Shown: positions 56,265 through 64,000 of the stretch, in pieces
How positions within the stretch are numbered: position 1 is the stretch's first letter
How the letters are laid out: each line of letters opens with the position of its first letter
Assembly: GCA_950295325.1 (NCBI GenBank)
Contig: OX485803.1
Span: forward strand, 42,733,554 to 42,797,553
DNA length: 64,000 bases
From: Polytrichum commune
Taxonomy: Eukaryota > Streptophyta > Polytrichopsida > Polytrichales > Polytrichaceae
Direction of reading: 5' to 3'
Translations under genes and position numbers: made by a program
Notes under the pieces: generated by a model
The model's database searches: none
Seen by the model: the letters and a program-made list of their open reading frames with translations, nothing else
What the model was told of the DNA's origin: nothing

Positions 56265-57200
56265 GACGTCTTCCCCAAAAAACCACCCAAAAAAGGAAGC
56301 CCCTTACTTACTCATATTTTCAAGAGTTTCTCAAACAAGTGATCACTCATTGACTATTTTCTCAAAGATGGGTGCACAACAATGGTCATTTGAAATTCTA
56401 GTTGAAAGGAGTAGGAGGACCTTTGCGAAGTTGATGATGTCACCAACTTTTTTTTGAAAGAGTTCCAGTTTAAAATATGCAACCGTGATGATACCAAGAA
56501 CTGAGTCATTACAAGAAAAGAAAAGAAAAGAAAAGAAAAACCAACGTCGGGCAATCTGATGTGAATTTGAACCCGTTGACCCAAGTCACTCCAAGAGAAA
56601 ACTCACCAAAGAAAGCACCCACTTTGCTCATATTTTCAGGAGCTTCCCATCGAGCAGTCATTGATCACCACACTCTCAAATATGAATGCACAATGACGAT
56701 TGTTTGAAGTTCTAATCGAAAGGAGTCGGAGAACCTTCACAAAGTTGACGACGTCATATATCAGCCTTTCTTGGGGAGGAGGGGACTCCAGTTTACTACT
56801 GTAGGGTGTTGTCTGGTTCGACACGAAATGCTAAACTTCTTGCAAGAAATCTGCCACTTGTCAGTTTCAAATTGATGAAGACATCGTGAAATCTTACATG
56901 GAAATCACCTCTTGACACTCAAAGTGTTCAACCATGCATCACTCTATCTGCAATGTGATACCTGTTAACTGACTCCCAGGAGAAACCTACTAAAGGAAGA
57001 GCCTATACTTTGATCAGGTTTTCAAGAGCTTCCGAACAAGGGGCCATACATCACCTGATTCTCAAAGACGAGTGCGCAACAAGGCACGTTTAAAGATCTA
57101 GTTAACATGAGTGTGAGCACCTTCCTGAACTTGATGGCGCATGACATGCCATTTCGAGAGTTTCGGGCTTCTCTCGAGGGTTTTAGATTCGCATGTGATT
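56265..57200. repeat. Three diverged direct repeats of about 300-390 bp
   Basis: Recurring blocks ('tcatattttcaagagtttc', 'catattttcaggagcttcc', 'aggttttcaagagcttcc') begin at about 56314, 56628 and 57018, followed each time by a related 100-base stretch ending in a TTGATG/TTGACG segment. On the minus strand all three give short frames with a shared VFE/IFE...GSS-like pattern, which hints at a duplicated ancestral exon or element. The family is not recognised. Confidence 0.6.
56512..56540. repeat. (AAAAG)n microsatellite
   Basis: About five AAAAG units inside the first of the diverged repeats. Confidence 0.85.
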
Positions 57201-57246
57201 CACGCAACTTTAACGTGCAAAAGAAGGTCAAACACTACACTGTGTA

Positions 57247-57743
57247 TGGTAGTGAGTGTCACGTACACCTCGAATGAGGGTATAGTGACACATATTATGC
57301 ATGTGACATTAAATATTATCATAAATGTGTGTAGTCAACATACTCATTCCTGGATATTAGTGATAACGTGCACTTGACCACCAAGTGTCATGAGGTGACA
57401 CTAACGATGAAGTTGTTGGTCATTAGTGTAACCTAGCATACGTCTCAAAAGAGGGTATAATGACACATATTATGCTTGTGACATTGAATACCATAAACAG
57501 TGTAGTCAACATACTCATTCCTGGATATTAGTGATAACGTGCACTTGACCACCAAGTGCCATGAGGTAACACTAATGGTGAGGTTGTTGATCATTAGTGT
57601 AACCTAGCATACGCCTCAAAAGAGGGTAAAGTGACACGTATTACACATGTGACACTAAATTCCATAAACATTGTAGTCAACGTACTCATCCCAAGATATT
57701 AGTGATGAAGTGCACTTGACCACCAAGTTCCATGAGGTGACAC
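57247..57743. repeat. 171-bp satellite, about three copies
   Basis: CACTTGACCACCAAG occurs at 57371, 57542 and 57713, exactly 171 bases apart, within units that also carry GGTGACACTAA, CCTCAAAAGAGGGTA and a TCCATAAACATTGTAGTCAA-like segment. A further unit lies at 57970-58255 and a diverged single unit near 62470-62630. Confidence 0.88.
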
Positions 57744-57969
57744 TTATGTGCAGGAAGAACCGTCGGTTAGTTGCAGATGAACCGGTTAAGTTCGAGAAAT
57801 AATTGGTTAAAGTTCAAGACTTCAGGAAATTTACCGATCGTTTTAGATGAATCTATAGAATATACCTCAAATGAATGAAAGAAAAACCGGAAGATGTCAA
57901 CATGTATTTGGTTGGATTTAGAATCACTACGATCTTGACCGACTATGCCCAAAGACTTCCCGGGCACTG
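57744..57969. mobile_element. hAT-like MITE inside the satellite, 226 bp
   Basis: Interior phrases of the family are intact. It is flanked by a perfect 8-bp duplication GGTGACAC (57736-57743 and 57970-57977), which is also satellite sequence, so the insertion point is exact. The left tip is mutated (TTATG for CAATG); the right tip ends CACTG. Confidence 0.88.
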
Positions 57970-58255
57970 GGTGACACTAACCATGAAGTTGGTCATTAGC
58001 GTAACTCAACAGATGCCTCAAAAGAGGGTAAAGTCTATAGAATATACCTCAAATGAATGAAAGCAAAACTGAAAGATGTCAACATGTAACCGGTTGGATT
58101 TAGAATCACTAGGATCTTGATGCCCAAAGACTTCTCGGGCACTGGGTGACACTAACCGTGAAGTTGTTGGTCATTAGTTTAACCCAGCACATGCCTCAAA
58201 TGAGGGTAAAGTGACACACATATTGCACATGTGACACCAAATACCATAAATGGTG
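57970..58255. repeat. Satellite continuation with a partial second MITE copy
   Basis: Satellite sequence resumes, then at 58033-58145 the right half of the MITE appears again and is once more followed by GGTGACACTAACC. The second half-copy has no left end, so it arose by duplication of an already MITE-bearing unit with loss of part. Confidence 0.75.
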
Positions 58256-59156
58256 CATGTAGTTGTGTACGGGGTGAATCCAGTGACCACGTGTTTCAGC
58301 GGCCTGACCCTTGAATGAAGCTCTAAAGAGATTCAGCTTTTGGGAAGTCAACGGCTCAACACCTTCCCACAAATTTGAGCAATGTTTGAAACTTTGAACT
58401 TTGCATACAAAATCCTACAGACAGCTAGGATAGCCTTTGGTATGTATGATGATCGTACTTTTTTGGAAGTGGGTGTTCCTCAACGACAGTATTCTCAAAG
58501 TTCCTGAAACATCGTCGATGGGTCAATTTTGTGTCTGCCTTAGTGGCTCGCTCTGTGAATTCCCCACAAATGCTTTTGAAGATTATTGACAATTCTGGGG
58601 ATCGATCCAATGGAGTTTGATTTCAATCATCTCTGGCTCCATACAATTGCGCCGTGAGGATCACGTGTTCAAATTAGGGTTACAGCTAAGTAAGCAGCTA
58701 ATCGATACAAGCTTGTACAATTCCCCATCTGGATTCTGAAGACTATCAAAAATGTTCAGAGAGACGCAGAGAATCCAATTCTTGGGTTCCCAAAATACAT
58801 TGGTAGTTTCTGTTCGATCTATCCTGCTCGCCAATCCAAGCAGCTACCTAATTATCATTACAAGCTTGATGAGCTCCCGTTTCTTCTACAGCCACGGAAT
58901 GAATGGTCACTGGTGTTGTCCAACATTTGATCACCCGAAAGCTTACGTCTCCAAGGGCAACAACAATTTGCAATCTGCCGTATGATCATCTGGGAAATGG
59001 TCGTATGAGAAGAAGTAAAGACACACAAATCCTTTGAGTCAAATCAATCAATTGGCCATAGCCAAATTGTCTGTCTGTCTGTCTGTGTCTGTTTGGCTCC
59101 CTTATATTGGAGTTCAGTGCTCACCGAAGAATCAAAAACATCAATAGTTTGCTTGC
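58256..59156 (-). other. Region 3' of the F-box gene
   Basis: Presumably includes the 3' untranslated region of the minus-strand F-box gene. A (TCTG)n patch lies near 59067-59092. No polyadenylation signal is clear and no other gene is recognised. Confidence 0.45.
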
Positions 59157-60287
59157 TCATAGCTCTACAGCGCAAGAGATTTGTGCAACTCCGACGAAGT
59201 CTTCAGCCACAGGACAAGCCTCCCACCTACCTTTCCTACGCTTGGAGGCAGGAAAAGTGTAAATCAAGGTTCGGTACTGTTCATCATCTTCATTCCAGGG
59301 GCCGGTGACAGCAAGAGCCTTACCAAGCCCGGTAGCACAAGCAAGGGAAGAGATTCCTGTCTCCCCCTCGGGCAAGAAATCCAACAGCTCCCATCGATTC
59401 CTGTCCTCACAGTACACCAAAACCTGTCGATCGTGAAAGGCCACAAGGCGATCCGCCACAGCTACAATGGTGCCAGGCCGCACAGTGCACATGTTCTCCA
59501 CCATATTCCAACGTCCCTCTTGCTCGTTCCAAAACTCAGCACTCGTCACAAAATTACACTCCACCGAAGAGTCGTAACCGCTAATGGCATAAAACTTCCC
59601 GTTCAAAGTTGCACCGATGCACTCGTCACGCAAAACAGCCAAGTTAGGTAAAGCCTCCCAAGCATTTGTGTCCAGGTTGTAAACCTCCGCGGAAGGTAAG
59701 GCTGTTTTGGTGTTATCATGGCCTCCTGCAACGAACACACGGCTTCCCACCGCGGAACATGCGAAGAACGATCTTGTCGTAGGCATATCGGCACCCCGCT
59801 CCCAAGACCATTTGCAAAAGTCGAATACATACACCCTTCGAAGAGTTTCCCATGTGGCAGGGTGCCATCCACCGATGATGACGAGCTTGCCTTCACCTGC
59901 TGCGAACCGGCAGAAGAGAGGGACCCCTAGGTCTTTGAAATCGGGGATGGGAGGAAGCCTATCCCATTTGCGATCATCTTGCTCGTTCAAGACGCTGATG
60001 AAGTAAACCGGGTGTGATTGTGTCTCGGAGCGATCCGGTGTCGCTTGTAAGATGCACAGGAAATGGCCTGTCGTGCCTTCCCGTTTGCGTTGGGAGTAGT
60101 ATTCGGGGCTGGATACCAGCTCCTTCCACTTGCGTGACACTCCGTGAAGTAGGCCATGTGAGTGTGGGGAGACTCGAAGTAAACACTCCCTGGCTACGTC
60201 GTCTGGGAGTGATGGTATGTATGGTTGCGATACTAACTGCCGTTTCTTGCTGCCAATGATGTTATTCTTACTTTGCTCCTCCGCCAT
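59157..60287 (-). CDS. KMD-like: F-box/kelch protein of the KMD (KISS ME DEADLY) type
   Basis: Predicted substrate adaptor of an SCF ubiquitin ligase. The 376-residue chain has an F-box at about 24-68 (IPSLPDDVARECLLRVS ... WKELVSSPEYY), then kelch-type repeats with double glycines at 139-140 (VIIGGW) and 188-189 (VFVAGGHD), an aromatic W six to ten residues before each repeat boundary, and a diverged last blade. LPDDVARECLLR matches the start of Arabidopsis KMD F-boxes. Those proteins direct breakdown of type-B cytokinin response regulators and of phenylalanine ammonia-lyase; the same role here is inference. The length is close to the family (about 350-360). I start at ATG 60287 in good context (GGCTATGGCG). 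An upstream in-frame ATG at 60428 would add only a microsatellite-coded Arg-Glu run. The gene is intronless and not truncated. Confidence 0.88.
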   Translation of the reverse strand: MAEEQSKNNIIGSKKRQLVSQPYIPSLPDDVARECLLRVSPHSHGLLHGVSRKWKELVSSPEYYSQRKREGTTGHFLCILQATPDRSETQSHPVYFISVLNEQDDRKWDRLPPIPDFKDLGVPLFCRFAAGEGKLVIIGGWHPATWETLRRVYVFDFCKWSWERGADMPTTRSFFACSAVGSRVFVAGGHDNTKTALPSAEVYNLDTNAWEALPNLAVLRDECIGATLNGKFYAISGYDSSVECNFVTSAEFWNEQEGRWNMVENMCTVRPGTIVAVADRLVAFHDRQVLVYCEDRNRWELLDFLPEGETGISSLACATGLGKALAVTGPWNEDDEQYRTLIYTFPASKRRKGRWEACPVAEDFVGVAQISCAVEL

Positions 60288-60320
60288 AGCCACCGACTTA
60301 TACCCCCCGCTACCCACTCC

Positions 60321-60322
<2 letters not shown>

Positions 60323-60386
<64 letters not shown>
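60323..60386. repeat. (CT)n microsatellite in the F-box gene 5' leader
   Basis: About 32 CT units (GA on the sense strand) starting roughly 36 bases upstream of the chosen ATG. GA-rich leaders of this kind are common in plant genes and can influence transcription or translation. Confidence 0.92.
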
Positions 60387-60390
<4 letters not shown>

Positions 60391-60428
60391 AAGATTCTCT
60401 CTGTGACAGACTCCTCCCCTCGCAACAA

Positions 60429-61166
60429 GGGAAACCACCTACACTCTTGAACCTACCATGCTCAACTGAGTGAGCCGACTTCATACCCTGCGATACCCAT
60501 CACAAAAAACTCCTCAAACCATCCGGGACCAAGAAATTGAACACCTCCATAGAACCTCGACTCCTGCATTCCAATCACTCCTCGACCATCAACATCGCCA
60601 CTCTCTCTTCAACATCCACATGAAGGTAGATGATGTCACACTTCTCACTGCATCACCATAGATCGGGGAGTTACTACAACAAAATTATAGAGTTGCAGGG
60701 AGCTCCTCCTCCAGTCCTCCAAACGGTAGCCTGGCGATGACGACGTCCTCAAACCTTCGGGATACCCAAAAACCTCTACAAAATCACTCCTGCGACTTTC
60801 TTCAGAATCCACAACTGTTGATGATGCTAGACTTGCTTGTTTGTCCGGATCGAACCAAATGCATCATCGACGTACTTACACGCGTTTCCGGCATTCCTTC
60901 AAACATTTAGCACGGGCCCATGATACTCTGCCACAAGCTTTTTTCAGGAGCTGAGATCGATTGTGCCCTTCCAAATCACACATATATTGAGTTCACTGCA
61001 GAGTCATCATATTGTTTATGTACTTAATGCCTCAAGTGAGGAAGGTACATTTGGATCGTCGATTTTTTTTCTAGCCATGTGGCTGGATGCGATGTGATCT
61101 ATTGTGCTCGTGATTAAGATTAACTTAAGTTGTCTGTAGTTGTATTATACGATGGATCACGAAGCA
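60429..61166 (-). promoter_or_regulatory. Presumed promoter region of the F-box gene
   Basis: Upstream flank on the minus strand. No convincing TATA box or named element was found; the assignment rests only on position. Confidence 0.35.
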
Positions 61167-61378
61167 CAGTGTCCAGGGGATTTGTGGGTGCACTCGGTCA
61201 AGATCCAAGTGTTTCCAAGCCCAACCGGTTACATGTTGTGATGATCTTTTGGTTTCTCTTTATTAATTTGAGGTGTATTCTATAGATTCCTTTAAAATAA
61301 TCAGTAATTTTCCTGAAGTCTTGGACTTGGACTGGTTCATCGCTAACTGACTTAGCGGTCACTTCTCCTTGCTCATTG
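61167..61378. mobile_element. hAT-like MITE, 212 bp
   Basis: Starts CAGTGTCCAGGGGATTT and ends CTCCTTGCTCATTG, with family interior (cccaaccggttacatgttgt; atagattcctttaaaat). Flanking octamers are not clearly matched. Confidence 0.75.
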
Positions 61379-61440
61379 CCGACAGTGGTCATGAAAATGG
61401 AAAAGTGTATACATACGGAAATTAGTAAGCAAATAAGTAG

Positions 61441-61589
61441 TACACCGTTTATGGTTTAAGTGCCGCACACACTATTTGTTGCCCAGTGGTATCGAAGTGT
61501 CACGTCTGCTAATTGTCAACATGATGTTGTTCATCAAAACAAGTAACTTTCTTATCTGAAAATTTATACACAATATGATGTTTAGTGTA
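61441..61589. mobile_element. Short TA-flanked MITE, 149 bp
   Basis: Begins TACACCGTTTATGGTTTAAG and ends with the complement of TACACTAAACATCATATTGT, as in the MITE family at 30277 and 63357, but with a shortened interior. Confidence 0.6.
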
Positions 61590-61616
61590 GTCGCACATTG
61601 GGATACTTGAGATTAT

Positions 61617-61842
61617 CAATGATCGGGGAGATTTTTGGGCATAATCGGTTGAGATCCTAGTGTTTGCAAGTCCAACCGGTTACATGTTCACATCCTCCGG
61701 TTTTCCTTTATAAAATTGGGGTATATTCTATACATTCCTCTAAAATGATCGGTAATTTTCCTGCAGTCTTGAACTTCAACCGGTTATTTCTCAAACTCAA
61801 CCGGTTCATTTGTAACTAACTGCCGGTTCTCCCCGATCATTG
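61617..61842. mobile_element. hAT-like MITE, best-preserved copy, 226 bp
   Basis: A perfect 15-bp terminal inverted repeat CAATGATCGGGGAGA at both ends, starting with the CANTG-like pattern of hAT elements, and an 8-bp target duplication GAGATTAT / GAGATGAT (one mismatch). The interior has four CCGGTT motifs. It is the reference for at least seven other full or partial copies in the window. Confidence 0.92.
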
Positions 61843-61850
61843 GAGATGAT

Positions 61851-63356
61851 GGTTTTGGGTTTTAGTATGCATAGGGAAGATATTCTTGAGCACATTGATG
61901 GTAAGTGTTTTGTGTTTATATTTTAGTGAGGTACAAACACCGAAAATGGTGAATGACCACTAGTGGTGCACTAGACTAGGATAGACGTGTGGACCCATGG
62001 CTAATTGTTGAAGTGGTGGTCTAGATTGGATGCAATAATTGGCCGGATAGGTGATGTTTCACACCATTTGTGATCACTTTTGGGTGTCATTGAGTTTTGT
62101 GTGCATTCATATGCTTAGTAGGAAAGTTTGGTGCTAAAATTAGGGAGACTGTACAAGTTGGGGGCTTGACTTACTTGCCTCTTTGGGAAAACGTAACAAA
62201 TATCTACATGGAATAAAATTATGAAACAACTTTGCATTCCTCTTCATTTCCTCTATTCCATCTCGAAAAAATGTTGCACAAATTTCAAGCCGCTCTTTCT
62301 AGCCGAATCTAGCCAAACTAGCCGAATTCATTGTTATCTGTATTTTTACCTTATGCAAGAGGAAGATATTCTTCATGATAGTAATTATAAGTGTCATTTT
62401 TATACATTTGTAGTCAACTTGTAGACCATTGTGTAACCTAGGCATACAACCGCATTACATTGGTGAACACTCCCATCCCAAGATGTTAGTGTGTGAACTT
62501 GAACGCCAAGTGTCTCAAGGTGACACTAATGATGAACTTGTCAGTCATCGGTGTAGCCTAGCATACACTTCAAAATAGGGTTAGTGACACTTTTATGTAT
62601 GTGACCCTCAATAACATGAATGGTGTTGTTGTGGTGGTGGTGGTGGGGATGGGGCATGCCATGTCAAGGTAGATGAGGCTAATTCAATTAGCTCCCTTAA
62701 TCGGACACCTATTTTTTGCTCATAATGGGCAGTATAGTTGCCCTAATTAGGTGGATGAGTAGTACATGCAGAGCTAGCTGCCATCTTGATGATATTTGGG
62801 TTAGTCACCTTCATAGAAATCAAACTACACCCATCATCCTTCATAATAAGGAGTGCTACCCATTGAGCCCTATTACGCTTCATTTTTGTGGGCGAGTTGG
62901 GCAAATGAGAAGGCGCATGTGGCTTCGAGGTGCCAACCTACTTGTATTGTGGGTATTCTATAATGAAAAGCCCATTTGGAAACATTTATCATATTAGTGA
63001 CCACTTTAGAGACATAACACAGTCAATATTAGCATTAAACTTGATTTTCATTGGCAAGTGGCCCATGTAGAATTATTATAGTGATGTCGTCCACTTACAC
63101 AACATTGAACAATGAAAAAGTTCCTTCCTATAACACTAGAATGGCAAGCAAAGAATCCTTCATTTAAGAGCCTAGATCAACACCTTTCTCAAACTCCAAT
63201 TTCAGTGACTTTAAATTCTTTGGTCGTGTTTTGCAATTGCTAACTTGCTCAAACTTCTAATGCCCAAATCCATCAGATGAATGATTCCATAGGGTTGGAG
63301 GTGTCCACATTAGCTTCATCTACCTTATTGGTTCCTCATTACTAGGAGAACTAAGT
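61851..63356. other. Non-coding; one diverged satellite unit
   Basis: A single diverged unit of the 57-kb satellite lies at about 62470-62630, followed by a short GTGGTG repeat. Otherwise only short frames. Confidence 0.45.
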
Positions 63357-63569
63357 TACACCGTTTATGGTATTTAGTGTTACTTACTATTCGGAGCTAT
63401 GCAGTGTTATGACTTTTTGCTTAAGATGTAATTTTTTATCAAGTAAAGTCATTATGTTGTATAATACCACTTGTTTAAACTTTGTTGGTAAAAATGAAAC
63501 CTATAGTAAGAAGTTCTAGCTTTGTGTGATTCCAAATAGTAAATGACACTAAATATCATAAGCGGTGTA
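63357..63569. mobile_element. TA-flanked MITE, 213 bp
   Basis: Inverted ends of about 45 bp: TACACCGTTTATGGTATTTA at the left and the complement of TACACCGCTTATGATATTTA at the right, continuing through ACTATTYGGARYYA. No coding frame. Confidence 0.82.
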
Positions 63570-64000
63570 GCGTTTCCAACTTCTCCTTTGCATTCAAGGA
63601 CATAGGGAATTATTGTACACAAGTGTACCTCGCATCACATTTATGTGTTACAAGCATAAAAACTTGACGCCTATAGGTTTGTGGTGATTTGTCTCAAATG
63701 ACTTGGAGTAGATTCATTTGGGGTCTTCCAAGCAAATTCCAACGTCAAGTCAACTAAAAGTAATAATAAACTTTGGATTGAATATTGATTCATGGCTTTT
63801 GTGTTGGATGAATGAAAGGTACACTTGTAAGTCATAATCCCCTCTCTCTCTCTCCCATGTACAAGGCCCATTCTACATTGATATATGCAATTAGGCTACT
63901 TCTGCAAATAGGTTGTCTCTTTATCCATGCAAATTACCTTGGGTCAAAATCAAATCTTAAAAGCCTATAGCTTTTTTTATTCGTTTTTATATTAACAACA
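63570..64000. other. Non-coding right edge
   Basis: AT-rich with a short (CT)n patch near 63841-63854. No feature is recognised. Confidence 0.4.

Noticed and set aside
60288..60428. N-terminal extension of the F-box protein rich in Arg-Glu
   Set aside because: Encoded by a GA microsatellite; the downstream ATG has good context and gives the usual family length.

Overview
The window looks like nuclear DNA of a land plant with a large, repeat-rich genome. It is AT-rich and holds only one host gene that looks intact, an F-box/kelch gene of the plant KMD type near the right end. The rest is retrotransposon and LINE debris, many miniature inverted-repeat elements (hAT-like, Stowaway-like and others), satellites, microsatellites and an unusual number of long poly-G/poly-C tracts. 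I cannot name the species. A non-angiosperm (fern, lycophyte, gymnosperm) is a guess from gene spacing and from the type of DNA methyltransferase present.

The centrepiece is a 9.9-kb Ty3/gypsy-type LTR retrotransposon on the minus strand (14923-24784). It has LTRs of about 441 and 443 bp that differ by four transitions over their shared part, TGTC...GACA ends and a 4-bp target duplication GCCT. In sense order it encodes gag with two zinc knuckles, an aspartic protease, a complete-looking cytosine-C5 DNA methyltransferase, reverse transcriptase, RNase H, integrase, an integrase C-terminal domain and a PHD-type zinc finger. An element carrying both a DNA-methylation writer and a candidate chromatin reader is the most interesting content here. 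From the protease to the integrase everything is in one frame, so the methyltransferase is part of the polyprotein. This copy is dead: seven in-frame stops, a frame change between gag and protease, and a one-base deletion after the integrase core.

Layout: 1-4000, repeats with no gene. 4.6-4.8 kb and 10.7-11.1 kb, LINE reverse-transcriptase relics. 5-14 kb, non-coding. 14.0-25.3 kb, a pyrimidine-rich tract split by the retrotransposon. 27-33.4 kb, inverted repeats, tandem duplications, a Stowaway-like MITE and a 341-bp near-perfect hairpin. 33.6-58.3 kb, scattered MITEs, foldback elements and satellites. 59.2-60.3 kb, the F-box/kelch gene on the minus strand. 61-63.6 kb, more MITEs. Apart from the F-box gene and the retrotransposon reading frames I found no convincing protein-coding gene, and no rRNA, tRNA or CRISPR array.
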